A DNA stretch of 64,000 nucleotides from contig JBHGNT010000014.1 in assembly GCA_043228905.1 (NCBI GenBank), positions 15,996,001 through 16,060,000 on the forward strand. Reading direction: 5' to 3'. Every line of letters starts with the position of its first letter. The stretch's first letter is position 1. The translations under genes were made by a program, and so were the position numbers. Below the pieces are notes generated by a model. It saw only the letters and a list, made by a program, of their open reading frames with translations, was not told where the DNA came from and did not search any database. Below, in pieces: positions 22,885 to 34,254 of the stretch. This DNA comes from Azolla caroliniana (Eukaryota; Polypodiophyta).

Positions 22885-23185
22885 GCAATTAGAACTCCTC
22901 ATTAGATCTTTGTTCTGTTCTTTCTCAATAGGATTGCAATTAGAACTCCTCCTTAGATCTTTGTTTTCGTTCTTAATATTTGGCCATGCATTGCATTTGC
23001 AATTAGAAATCCTCGTCAAATCTTTGTTGTGTTTTTTCTCAATATATCGGCCACACATTGCATTTGCAATTAGAAATCCTCATCAGATCTTTGTTGTGTT
23101 TTTTCTCGATATATTTGGCCACACATTGCATTTGCAATTAGAAATCCTTGTTAGATCTTGGTTCTACTCTTTCTATGTATACATT
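22885..23185. repeat. Tandem repeat, about 51-68-bp unit, 5 copies
   Basis: GCAATTAGAA[A/C]TCCT starts at 22885, 22936, 22999, 23066 and 23134, followed by AGATCTTTGTT and TTTCTC. The last three units share the extra GGCCA(C)ACATTGCATTT and have a 67-68-bp period. Both strands are open across the array, which explains coding-looking frames there. Confidence 0.92.
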
Positions 23186-23189
23186 TAAA

Positions 23190-23540
23190 AGTGGTGCGTT
23201 AAGACAATTTTGTATGAGTGAAAGAAGACCAACCCACCCTAGATTTTTCTCTAAGAGAGGACCCTTCAAGATTTCTCAATTTCGTAATTTCTAGGATTTA
23301 AAATTGTTCTTTCACAAAGCATAGTATCTAATTCCTATCTTATGATGGCATTTATGTCTTTTACATCTTTAAGGCCAACTTTAGTCTCGATGTAAGATTA
23401 CTATTTGCAAATAATGACAAATATATCTTTTAAACAAAGTTTAACCCTCTTTTTCTGTTTTGCATGTAGAGTAACAATATGCAATGATTAGTTGGGAACA
23501 ATAAGAATGATTGTACCCAACTAATTCCTAGTCATGATTT
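23190..23540. other. Unassigned spacer
   Basis: A 9-10-bp stem with a 19-bp loop (TTAGTTGGG at 23488 and CCCAACTAA at 23516) is the only feature I see before copia homology begins. Confidence 0.4.
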
Positions 23541-24578
23541 TTTGAGTCCCCATATAAACGATACTCTTTCCATCAATGCTTGGGTCTATCAACACACACC
23601 TTAGCAAAACGAAGTAGCCGAAAGGAAAATTCGACACATATTGGAGGTGGCAAGAGCAATGATGAACTAGAAAAACCTACCGAAGTTGTACTGGGCAGAA
23701 GCGACAAACACAACTATCTACCTCATGAATTAGTGCACAACATCAGGAATGCATGATGTCACACCCCACGGGAAGTTTTCGGAAGAAGCCAAATTTATCC
23801 CACGTCAGGATATTTGGTTCAATTGCTTATGTACATATTCCCGACAAGAAGCGACAGAAGCTCGATCCTAAATCGGAGAAATGTATCCTCATAGGGTACT
23901 CACTCGAACAAAAGGGGTACAAGTGTTATAATAAAAATTTCGAGTGAGTCGGGACGTCATTTTCGACAAGTCGGCATCATGGTATGAACTAGAGTCGACT
24001 TCAACTCCGATCCCAGTCGACATGAATTCGTTCGACCAACAGATAGAACACGTTAGTCAACTAAGGCATATAATAGAACAAAACCCAATTACAACTAGGC
24101 TCAGTGAGCCACAAGAGCCTCTGAACGACCAAAGCACATCTCGGTTGAGTTCAAAGATGAACAAAGGGAAGGCCAAAATGCCATAGTACGAAGATCCAAA
24201 TGACAACGAATCAACTCACTCACTCGACAGTGAGTTTGAAGGCCTTGATGATCTTATTATGCTGACGAATGGAGTAAAGAAGGTCATAGCTACCACAAAC
24301 GAGAAACTTTGTCGCTCCACCCGAGAGAAAAAAACGATCAGACGATTTAGCTAAAATGACTACATGGCATATCATTATGCCTTTATGATGAACGTGGCAA
24401 TAGTGTGAGAACCGGAAAATTTTTCCGAGGTAGCCAAGGATCCATAATGGGTCGAAGCCATGAATGAGGAGATCCAGGCATTATGCAAGAACAAGACATA
24501 GGATCTCATCCCCACTCACCACACAAGAAAGCGACCAACTATAGGTGGATTTACAAGGTCAAATATAATGCTAACGGT
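23541..24578 (+). pseudogene. Copia element D, part 1 (integrase end to RT start)
   Basis: Copia pol homology starts inside the integrase core (QHTP..NEVAERK.RHILEVAR, with the catalytic Glu). It continues through KPNLSHVRIFGSIAYV, DPKSEKCILIGYS and SRDVIFDKSASW, then the spacer, and enters RT (WVEAMNEEIQALCKNKT, WIYKVKYNANG). Stops and frame changes show decay. Gag, protease and the 5' LTR are absent, so D is 5'-truncated. The frame is cut at 24578 by insertion E and resumes at 41995. Confidence 0.88.
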
Positions 24579-25417
24579 GTTGCGTGACACACATGCCAAA
24601 CGTCGTGATGTGCATGTCACATGTGCGTGGTCAAGCACTGGGCCTCTATCCGCTAGTGGTTATGGAGGAGATGAATTGGTTATTTAGATCTATTGTCGAG
24701 TTGTTCTTTGTTGTTGAAGACGCACCCGAACTAAACTCAGCGGTGTTGTGGATTGATGTGTAAGAGGGGTAATGTGGTGGTGCGCAACGTTTTAGCGGGC
24801 AGTGACAATGATCTTCGCTAGTGCTATTTCCTTCTTGACGAGAATTTCAGAGAACAGTGAATGACCACATGAAATGAAATTGTAGTGGCCGAAATGACAC
24901 ACTAATGTGGTTGTGAAAGAGAGATGGATATTCCAATTACGAGTTTGAACCCTTGACTTCCATGTTGAGAAACAAGACACCTCACCAATAAGATAACTAG
25001 GTTTTTTTGTAATAAGATCTTGATTCAATACATAGCTTGATCCCCCATTTCTTTCTCTTCCTTTGTTTCTTATATAGATGTCCACATGCATATGATGCAT
25101 GTGAGGGTGTAAGACATGCATGCAATTAACAATGGGCCTGGTTTCGGCTCAAACTGAACCGAACAGAAAAACCGTGGCTTAAAGGTTTATAGGTTCAAAG
25201 ATAAATAAACGGTTTGGTTTGGTTTCAAATGTTTACTAATTGGTTTCGGTTCGGTTTTGAATTTATCGGCTTATCGGTTTATCGGCTTATCAATTATTGT
25301 TTATGTGGTTCGGTTTAAAGGTTAAAAAATACTTAAACATATTCCCTATAGGCTCTAACTTTCAACTTTTAATTTTAAACTCTTGTTTTAAATTATTAAA
25401 TTTTATATGTATTATAT

Positions 25418-25661
25418 TGTGGTGTCCCTTGGATGCAAGTGCATGCCTTCATGTTGGGTGTGCATGTGTTCCTTTGTGCCCCTTTTAGCATACCCTTGTT
25501 TAGCATGCATGCCTTCATGCTATGGGTGTTCATGTGTTCCGTTGAGCCACCCTTTTAGCATACCCTTGCAACCCAAATGGGTACCTTTGTACGACTATAA
25601 ATTGAATAGGAAGTAAGAAGCTAAGCAAGCTGGTTTGGATTCCATTTATGTGCATTTCACA
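25418..25661 (+). repeat. 5' LTR of element A (244 bp)
   Basis: It starts TGTGGTGTCCCTTGG and ends CATTTCACA. Within it GCATGCATGCCTTCATG-type words repeat. The sequence after it (AATTGGTGGAGAAGCGGGG) is where the primer-binding site should be; I could not match a tRNA. Confidence 0.88.
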
Positions 25662-25664
25662 TAA

Positions 25665-26679
25665 TTGGTGGAGAAGCGGGGTAAAATTTTAGCCACTATC
25701 ACCTCGTTCATGGCATCCCAATTCCCTCCCGTCGTCGTCGAAGTCGATACCCCTATGCAATCTAAGATCCCGCAACCTCCTGAGCGGCCACCCCCCTTCC
25801 AAATGGAGCAACTCCTGCAAGTCCTCTCCAACGCCATGCTTCAAATCAGCCACACGAACCAAGTTATGCTCTCCTTCCTCTCCGCTACCAACGATCGGTC
25901 TCCAGATTGGCCAAATTCCAAGGTTCGCCCAAAGTCCTTCTCTGGCTTGCCCTCAGAGGATGTCTTAGCATGGTTGGATCACTTTGAGATGATCTCAAAT
26001 TACCACAAATGGTCTGACGAGCGCAAGGCTTTGGAAGTTCGCACCTTGCTCGAAAATGTCGCTGCCACTTGGTACGTACAACAAACCAGCGAAGTGATAG
26101 AGCATTGGGTGATCCTCCGGGATCTCCTCGTGCAAAACTTTGCTCATCAAAATTCGGCCCAAATGGCATTGCAACAACTCAAGACGTTGCAACAACAAGT
26201 GCACGAACCAATAGACCAATTTGGTGTTCGCCTAAATCAGCTCCTCATCCGTGCCGATCCAACCATGCCCGAGCATGTCAAGCTTTTCTTTTTTATGGCC
26301 CCGTCTGCACCCTGACATCACTCGTTGTGCCCGGGACCAAGGTCCCACGACCTTCAATGATGCGATCCTCATTGCCCAATGCATCGAAGCTTGTACGTTA
26401 TCTGACTCCCAACCACGATGGCCCCCTCCACCATCGACCGACTTACGAGCGCAATACCAAGGAGTGACCCCCATGGACATTGATGTCCAAAACGTGCAGA
26501 TGCAGACTCGCCGAAACCTTCCTAATCGCGATGCCCAAGGACGCCCGAAGTGTTTCTACTGCCACAATTATGGACACGTCCGACGTTATTGTCGGAAATT
26601 GCAACAACAATCTCACAAGCAGCAAGCCCAGATAACCATGGCTGACGCAGCATCGTTGGTTGAGCTTCCGGGGTGCTGA
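25665..26679 (+). pseudogene. Gag of element A, frameshifted
   Basis: The first frame (25665-26315) has the retrotransposon-gag block (FSGLPSEDVLAWLDHFEM, then ERKALEVRTLLENVAATWY and LKTLQQQVHEPIDQFGVRL). The second frame (26251-26679) has FNDAILIAQCIEA and a CCHC knuckle CFYCHNYGHVRRYC. The shift falls near 26290. ATG at 25710 gives the more usual gag start. Confidence 0.85.
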
Positions 26680-27566
26680 TGGAAGAGCCAACCCCCCACA
26701 TCCAAGCGTCCGCCTCTTCTAGTTCACAGGTATGCACCGCTCTCGCCACCATTAATCCCTCCACACACATCATCCTATTAGACTCTGGCAGTAGTATCTC
26801 TTCAATTAGCACCGCCTTAGTTCACCAATTAGGCCTCCCCACAACCACCGCTCCTTCCATCCAAGTCCTTTTTGGCGATCACCAACATCTATACCACTCT
26901 CACACGCAAGTCCACTGCACCGTTACCTTAGGCACTCTCACATTCTCACACCACTTGTATGTCTTGCCCCACCAACTCTTCCCCCCCACCTTAGGTTACG
27001 ATTGGCTCCTCAAGCGCCGCACTATGATTGATTTCAATGCTCACAAACTGATTGTCCCACAAGCTCCCCCTATCCCCCTCCTACACGATAGCCTCCATGT
27101 CCCCCACCTCAGCCAAGTCCAGGTGGCCCTCAATCCCCAGGAGTGGTTAATCTCCGTCCACCAATTATTAGCTCGTTTTCCGTCACTAGCCCCCCAACCC
27201 ACGCATGTCGCTACTGTCTCTTTCCTGGTACAACATGTCATTCGTACCGGGGATGTTGCTCCCATCTGTATGGCTACACGCCGACGTTCCCCCCTCGACC
27301 ATGATCGCATCAATGCTGCCATCACCGACTACCCCCACCCCACCTCAATAAAAACATTGCAACGTTTTTGGGACATGATCACCTTTTCCCTTCGCTTCAT
27401 CCCGAACCTCGCCTTGGTCACTTTCCCCCTCCGTCATCTCCTGAAGAAAGGTGTGTCATTAGTTTGGGATCCTGCTAACAAAGACAACTTTCGTCACCTC
27501 AAAACAATGGTCCAGGAATCAAGGTTGCTCGCCCATCCTAACTTTGACCAACCGTTTATGTTGTAG
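26673..27566 (+). pseudogene. Element A protease and RT stub: RT core deleted
   Basis: The retropepsin motif LLDSGSSISSIS (about residues 35-46) and LGYDWLL are intact. The frame then reaches the start of RT (RRRSPLDHDRINAAI) and jumps directly to the post-RT connection (TDYPHPTSIKTLQRF, RFIPNLALVTFPLRHLLKKG). About 200 residues with the catalytic Asp residues are missing without breaking the frame. A stop follows at 27564-27566. Confidence 0.87.
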
Positions 27567-28645
27567 ACAGATGCCTCTAACCATGGGTTAGGAGTTGTCC
27601 TCCTGCAAACCGATTGCCACATGCAAGAGAAGGCGGTCTCCTTCATTAGCCGAACTCTCACGCCGGCTGAATGGAACTACTCAACCACTGAGAATGAACT
27701 ACTTGCAATCGTCTAGTCTTTCCAGCGTCTTCACCCATACCTTCATGGCGGGCATGTTACGGTTGAGACTGACCACCAGCCCTTACTTTCTCTTATTCAT
27801 CGACCTCACCCCTCGGGCCGTTTGTTGCAATGGACGTTGGCACTTCAAGATTATCAGTTTACCCTCTCCTATCGAAAAGGTGTAACCAATTTGGTCGTCG
27901 ATAGTCTCTCTCGCGCCAATTTCCAAGCTGTCCAATTTCTACCCGCGACGTCTGACCTTCCACTGCCACTACCACAACTCGCTACACTTCAACAACACGA
28001 CCCCGCCATCCTAGAGATAACCCATCAGTTGCGCTCCCTCCAACCATTTCCCTCACAACGACGGTTCATGCTCCGCGATAACTTGGTGTTCTTCATTCAG
28101 GCCCATCATGAGCCGTGTCTCTACATCCCTCATGCCCTTCAACAAACATATCTCCAATTTTATCCCGACCACCCATTGTTGGGTCATTTGGGTTTCCACA
28201 AGGTTCTTGAAAAATTACATCTCAAGTATTATTGACCCAACATGCGACACTCTGTCTCTACCTACATCAACCAATGTGCTATGTGTCAACACATCAAACC
28301 CGCGAGCAAGCCCGCCGAAATGCTCCAACCCATCACCGTCACATCGCCTTTCGAGCTCGTCGGATGGGATTTCATGGGACCTTTTCCCGAAACCCCCTAT
28401 GGCAACAAGTATATCCTGGTCATAATAGAATACCTCACCAAATGGGCTGAAACTATTGCCATCCCTGACGTCACTGTGCCAACAATCGCATCCCAACTTT
28501 TGCACAAGGTAATTTTCAGCATGGTTGCCCTATCCAACTCTTATCTGATCATGGCCGCCAGTTCCATGGGGATGTCCTCAACGCGGTTGCAACTCAACTA
28601 GGTGTCCAGTAGGTGTTTACATCCTTGTACCATCCGCAAACAAAC
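27567..28645 (+). pseudogene. Element A RNase H and integrase, first part
   Basis: RNase H starts at TDASNHGLG, with ENELLAIV, VETDHQPL and SYRKGVTNLVVDSLSR. The integrase zinc domain (H..H, CAMCQHI) and catalytic core (VGWDFMGPFPE) follow, with several stops and frame changes (for example 27714, 28233). The frame is cut at 28645 within the core by element C. Confidence 0.85.
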
Positions 28646-28942
28646 TGTCATGAAGACAACATTTTGGTTATCAAGAATCGAACCCACAACTTCTTGGTCT
28701 ATGCGTTGAACCCTTAACCATTGTAATAACATATATGTTGTGTGATTATAATAATTATGTTTCTAGTTATTACAAGATATTAGAATATTCTAGAACATTC
28801 TAGATTATTCTAGAACATCCTTTAATATTTCATGATTATATTTCTTATCATAAAATCTAAAATATTCTAGAACATTCTAGATTACTCCATAAGGACCTAT
28901 AAATAACTATCTATACATTCGGTTCAACTCATTCGGTTCAAA
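28646..28942 (+). repeat. Element C 5' LTR, truncated (forward)
   Basis: It matches the first 297 bp of the 3' LTR from 32884, ending at CATTCGGTTCAA. It is rich in TTCTAGAA/TCTAGAACATTCTAGA palindromes. Confidence 0.92.
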
Positions 28943-28943
28943 C

Positions 28944-29024
28944 TGTCGAGACTCATGGGTAGAAGATAGAGTGAGAGCGAGAGCGAGTGCGAAAGAGAGA
29001 GGGTGTGTGTGTGTGTGTGTGTGC

Positions 29025-29060
<36 letters not shown>

Positions 29061-29416
29061 GAGAGTGAGAGAGATAAGACTTGAAATAGAAATGAGATTA
29101 TATTATGATGAAACAAGATTACAATGAGTAGGCTAAGGGCTAAAGACTGGTGTTGAACCGAATGAGTTGAAACGAATGTATAGACAGTTATTTATAGGTC
29201 CTTATGGAGTAATCTAGAATGTTCTAGAATATATTTTAGATTTTATGATAAGAAATATAATCATGAAATATTAAAGGATGTTCTAGAATAATCTAGAATG
29301 TTCTAGAATATTCTAATATCTTGTAATAACTAGAAACATAATTATTATAATCACACAACATATATGTTATTACAATGGTTAAGGGTTCAACACATAGACC
29401 AAGAAGTTGTGGGTTC
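28944..29416 (-). repeat. Element C LTR in inverted orientation
   Basis: It starts TGTCGAGACTC, the reverse complement of the 3' LTR end, and runs through the GA/GT microsatellite to GTTGTGGGTTC. Only the last 35 or so bases are missing. It can pair with 28646-28942 over about 260 bp. Confidence 0.92.
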
Positions 29417-29481
29417 ACTAGCAAGCTTTCTTCTTTTCCCTAGCCTCTGCCCTCCTAGATTCTAGAGCCAATTCTTGTTTC

Positions 29482-29822
29482 ATGGATCGCGAGTTTGCAT
29501 TGACCCAAAACATCATCTTGAACAAGCTCCCGAACCCAATAGCTGTAGGAGTCATTGATGGTCGCCCTATAGCATCAGGTGATATAGTCGAAGAGTCTGA
29601 ATCAATTCGTGTAGTCCTAGGTAATTTGGCTAGTATCATCTCATTCAACATCATTAGTAGTCCAGAGCACTCTCTAGTTACATAACCCAACTATTGATTG
29701 GAGACAAAGAACTATTGAAGAGGTCATAGTACAGTCCGAGTCTCTTGAAACTCCAACAAAGGATCTAGGATCCCACATGATTTCAACAATCTCATCAGTT
29801 ACAAGAGGATGGAAGGAAGGAA
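29482..29822 (+). pseudogene. Element C protease remnant
   Basis: The + frame reads NKLPNPIAVGVIDGRPIASG, SIRVVLGNLASIISFNII and SPEHSL, the second half of a gypsy retropepsin. It then decays through several stops up to the RT frame. The DSG active-site part is absent. Confidence 0.7.
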
Positions 29823-29825
29823 GAC

Positions 29826-31637
29826 ATGATGGTGTTTGCGGTTTTAGCAACTCCCTCATCTAGCTCACAAGAATTGGGGGTCCAATTACCAAAGAAGTAC
29901 ATAGAATTCTCCGATGTGTTCGATAAGGTGAAGGCTAATAGATTACCAGAGCATCGACCCTATGATTGCCCAATTGATTTGCAACCAGGAAAAGAGCCTC
30001 CATGGGGGCCAATTTATAACCTTTCGCCCACGGAGTTAGAGGTTCTTCGAGAATATATAGATGAGAACCTGGCAAATGGTTTTATCCAACATTCAAGATC
30101 TCCTGCTAGTGCACCCATCTTTTTCGTTAAGAAGAAAGATGGTACACTTCGTATGGTCATGGATTATCGGGGCTTGAATAAAGTGACTATTAGAAACCGA
30201 TATGCTCTACCATTGATCTCAACCCTTCTAGAACGCCTCAGTGGAGCAAAGTATTTCACGAAGTTAGATCTTCGAGGTGCCTACAACCTTGTTCAAATTC
30301 GTCCTGGGGATGAATGGAAAACCGCATTCCGCACTCGCTATGGTCATTTTGAATATACAGTGATGCCATTTGGTCTCACGAATGCACCAACAGTTTTTCA
30401 ACATATGGCGAATGACATTTTTCGAGACTTCCTCGATATCTTCATCATAGTTTACTTGGATGATATCTTGATCTACTCAAAAACTCAAGAGGAGCATGAG
30501 ATACATGTTTGCAAGGTTTTGCAGCGGTTACGAGAGTATGGTCTCTATGCAAAATTGGAGAAGTGTAGTTTCGACCAGTGTCAAGTGAAATTTTTGGGGT
30601 ACATAGTCTCTTCAAATGGCATCTCTATGGATCCATCAAAGGTCCAAACAATTTTGGATTGGCAAACACCACAGTCTGTGCGAGATGTACAATGTTTTTT
30701 GGGGTTCGCAAACTTTTATCGCAAGTTCATCAAAGATTATTCAAAGATTGTATTGCCCCTCACTCAACTAACGCGCAAGAATCAACCATTTGTATGGGGT
30801 ATAGATGCGAACTCTGCATTTGAGGGTTTAAAGCAAGCGTTTACATCTGCACCAATTTTAATGCATGTCGATCCAATGAGGCGCTTTATACTTGAAGCTG
30901 ATGCATCTGATTTCGCACTTGGAAGCGTACTATCCCAGATTGGTGAAGATGGCGAACTGCACCCTGTGGCTTTTCACTCACGGAAATTTGAAGCTGCAAA
31001 AATCAACTATGAGATTCACAACAAAGAGCTTCTTGCCATTGTGGATTCTTTTCAACAATGGCGTCATTTTTTGGAGGGTTCTTCTCAACAGATTATTGTC
31101 TTCAATGATCACAAAAATCTAACATACTTCCAAAGTGCTCGAGTCTTGAATCGTCGACAAGCTCGTTGGGCACAGTTCTTAACTCGTTTTGATTTTGTAA
31201 TTCTATATCGCCCTGGGATGCAACAAGGAAAAGCAGATGCTTTATCTCGACGTTCGTATATGGAACTTCAACCAGGAGAGGCCACATTTGAAAGTCAAAA
31301 GCAAATCCTCTTAGGTCTTGATTGTTTACGAGTAATGGCAATACATACTATCAACACACCAGGAGATTCGAGGCTTCTTGATTTCATTCAGGAGCAGATT
31401 GCGACAGATGCATTCGCCTTGAGTCATATTATCCCAAATCGTGCTTCCAGCTCTCAATCTAAAAATCCTCGTCTAGACTACACCCAGTTCAATTGGCATG
31501 ATGGTTTGTTTTTTCGACAAACTCTCTTGTATGTGCCTGACGGTCCTTCTCGACTCAAAGTCGTGCAACAATGTCATGACACGCCAATGGCGGGAAATTT
31601 CGGCATCCACAAGACTTTTGAGTTGATTTCTCGCTGA
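29826..31637 (+). pseudogene. Element C reverse transcriptase and RNase H
   Basis: A long open stretch of 603 codons: [64 protein letters not shown] (the YLDD box), LGFANFYRKFIKDYSK, then RNase H EADASDFALGSVLSQ, NKELLAIV, GKADALSRR. It ends with TGA at 31636-31638 at the start of the integrase (before YWWPRL), a C-to-T type change at CGA. The RT itself shows no lesion. Confidence 0.92.
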
Positions 31638-31638
31638 T

Positions 31639-32870
31639 ATTGGTGGCCACGGCTTCGCCATTTTGTTACGGATTATGTTCGTAGTTGTGATACATGTTGC
31701 CGATCAAAAAAGCCTCGACATCATCCATATGGCCTATTGCAACCAATGCCTATTCCGGAGAGTCCATGGAAATCTATTTCCTTGGACTTTATTATGGATC
31801 TTCCACCTTCCAAGGGATTTGATTCTATTCTCACGGTAGTCAATCATTTTACGAAGATGACGCATTTCCTTCCATGCACGAAGACCATTACTAGTCAAGA
31901 GACAGCTGATTTACTCATGCGGGAGGTGTTTTGCCATCATGGTCTTCCGGATGATATTATCAGTGATCAGGGTCCCCAATTCATCTCGAAATTTTGGTGG
32001 CACATGTTCAAACTCTTACATACTTCTTGTAAACTCTCTTCCGGCTACCATCCAGAGACTAATGGGTAGAGTGAGCGCACCAACCAAACAGTCGAACAAT
32101 ATCTATGTTGTTTTGTCAACTATCAACAAGATGATTGGGTGGATTTATTACATTTGGTGGAATTTTCTTACAACAACTCCGAACATTCTTCTACTGGCTA
32201 TTCCCCATTTTTTGCTAACATTGGGTACCATCCTCGTTGGACGATGCTTGAACATCCCGAACTCCCGAAAAACCCAGCTGCTGAAGATCGGCTCACTCGA
32301 CTCCAAGAAATTCAAGATATACTTTTGCATCATTTATGTGATGCCCAAAACACTCAAAAGAAGATTGTTGATCGTCATCGACGTGATTCATCGACTACGT
32401 TTCAAGTAGGAGATCGTGTATGGTTCTTACAAGGTAGCATTAAAACCACTCGACCTTGCTACAAATTGGATTATCGATGTTTCGGCCCATATGTGATCTC
32501 TAGTAAGATCAATGATGTGACATTTCGTCTTGATCTCCCTTCTCATATGCGTCTTCACCCGGTCTTCCATGTTTCACTTTTGGAGCCCTACACAACAAGC
32601 TCTATTCTGGGTCGTCTTACACCTCCCCCACCTCCAATCGAAGTTTCCAATGGCTCTGAATATGAGGTTGTTGCTATTCTCGACTCCAAGATCATCCGCA
32701 ACAAACTATATTATTTGGTTGATTGGTTAGGTTATACACCTAATGATCGAACATGGGAGCCTACCGAGCATCTTGCTAATGCCTCCGACATGGTTGTTGC
32801 ATTTCACGACAAATATCCCCATAAACCAAGTCTGAACTCTTGTCTTCCGACTCGTGGAACTCGTCATTGA
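31639..32870 (+). pseudogene. Element C integrase and chromodomain
   Basis: Zinc domain CDTCCRSKKP; core ISLDFIMDLPPSKGFDSI, DIISDQGPQFISKFWW; SGYHPETNG followed by TAG (32068-32070) in place of a Gln codon. The C-terminal part has HPVFHVSLLEPY (GPY/F-like) and a chromodomain (NKLYYLVDWLGYTPNDRTWE, about 32700-32760). A GAAAGGGGAGC purine tract at 32869-32879 precedes the 3' LTR. Confidence 0.9.
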
Positions 32871-32883
32871 AAGGGGAGCATAA

Positions 32884-33276
32884 TGTCATGAAGACAACAT
32901 TTTGGTTATCAAGAATCGAACCCACGACTTCTTGGTCTATGTGTTGAACCCTTAACCATTGTAATAACATATATGTTGTGTGATTATAATAATTATGTTT
33001 CTAGTTATTATAAGATATTAGAATATTCTAGAACATTCTAGATTATTCTAGAACATCCTTTAATATTTCATGATTATATTTCTTATCATAAAATCTAAAA
33101 TATTCTAGAACATTCTAGATTACTCCATAAGGACCTATAAATAATTGTCTATACATTCGTTTCAACTCATTCGGTTCAACACCAGTCTTTAGCCCTTAGC
33201 CTACTCATTGTAATCTTGTTTCATCATAATATAATCTCATTTCTATTTCAAGTCTTATCTCTCTCACTCTCTCTAA

Positions 33277-33311
<35 letters not shown>

Positions 33312-33370
33312 CCTCTCTCTTTCGCTCTCGTTCTCGCTCTCACTCTATCTTCTACCCACGAGTCTCGACA
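32884..33370 (+). repeat. 3' LTR of element C (487 bp)
   Basis: TGTCATGAAG...GTCTCGACA, with CT and CA microsatellites near its end. Its first 80 bp contain, on the minus strand, a Pol III-type B box (GGGTTCGATTC, 32913-32923) and an A-box-like AATGGTTAAGGGTTC (32946-32960). Confidence 0.92.
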
Positions 33371-33788
33371 CAAACGGCCTCACCGAATGCCTCAACAAGA
33401 CCCTCAAACAGGAGATTGCCACTTACATCGATCCATGCCACAAAACCTGGGATCAAATCTTGCCTTTCGTCACCCACGCCTACAATACATCCGTTCAGGC
33501 GTCAACATGGATCAACCCTTTCCGAGCACTCTATGGGCGTGACCCTCGGCTCCTACCAAAATCGTCCATTGACATCCATTCCAAACCTACCAACATGGAT
33601 GCTGCCAGTTGGGGGCTCGATCTCCAACAACTGCTACCTCTCCTTAGACAAGCAAGCTCTCGAAACCTACAAGTTGCACAACAACGCCAAAAGCGACACT
33701 ACAACGTGGGTCGAATTACCCCGACTTATGATGATGGAACCAAAGTCCTTGTTTACTTCCCAGTCCGGCGGCGTGGTCTCAACGAATC
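33371..33788 (+). pseudogene. Element A integrase, second part
   Basis: The integrase core resumes after element C with GLTECLNKTLKQE, FVTHAYNTSVQAST and ALYGRDPRLLP, then the C-terminal part to RRRGLNE. It is cut at 33788 by B1. Confidence 0.85.
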
Positions 33789-34254
33789 TATTAGAGATTA
33801 GGTACTAAAGTAAGCATAAAATAAGGATATATCAATGATAGATCTAGAAAGAATAGAGAGAAAAGAGAGAAAGAAGGGTGCCGATCCACCCGACCACCCC
33901 TGAGCGAAGGGATCGAGACGGACTCGAGCCTCGATCGGCGTCCCATACCACCGCCTTGGCGTCGAGTCGTACCTGGACGATAGCGCGCTTGCTACAAGAG
34001 TCGTTCCACTCACGGACAGAGTCTCGACGTAGTCAATGCATGCCCCAAATGAGGGTAGCTAGGCCTCTTATTTATAGTAATTCTCAAGGCCCCCAGCCAT
34101 GTTCACACTTGGCCTCATGGGTTGTCTCAATCCCGAGGATTAAAAGTAATCCTCCCCTTCTTTAGACTCTTTGTTTAACCCTCACACTTATCCACGTGTA
34201 TAGAATACTACAACAATTCTCACCACGGGATATTATATGGTCATGCCCGTAACA
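33789..34254 (-). repeat. 3' LTR of B1
   Basis: 466 bp; differs from the 5' LTR at about three positions (for example CCCCTGAGCG versus CCCCCGAGCG). The gag-pol frame ends inside it, so the last four residues and the stop are LTR-encoded. Confidence 0.95.

Larger units (their letters stand above)
28646..33370 (+). mobile_element. Ty3/gypsy element C with rearranged 5' end
   Basis: It runs TGTCATGAAGACAAC...GTCTCGACA, flanked by a perfect 5-bp duplication CAAAC (28641-28645 and 33371-33375). The 3' LTR is complete (32884-33370, 487 bp). The 5' side has only the first 297 bp of the LTR followed by an inverted LTR. PBS and gag are missing. The pol belongs to a chromodomain-bearing lineage. Confidence 0.92.

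Noticed and set aside
22885-23185. CRISPR-like array
   Set aside because: Units vary in length, the spacers are not unique, and the context is a plant nuclear genome.
22865-23188. 107-codon frame with a repeated peptide, considered as a repeat protein
   Set aside because: Both strands are open over the same tandem DNA repeat; units are not multiples of three.
23486-23526. Short hairpin as a possible terminator
   Set aside because: No gene ends there, and this kind of terminator is not used in plant nuclei.
24792-25121. 109-codon minus-strand frame inside E
   Set aside because: It overlaps a tRNA-like module and mirrored sequence; no coding signature.
29418-29690. 90-codon minus-strand frame in element C, considered as gag
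   Set aside because: The plus strand of the same interval is clearly protease; the minus frame is its shadow.
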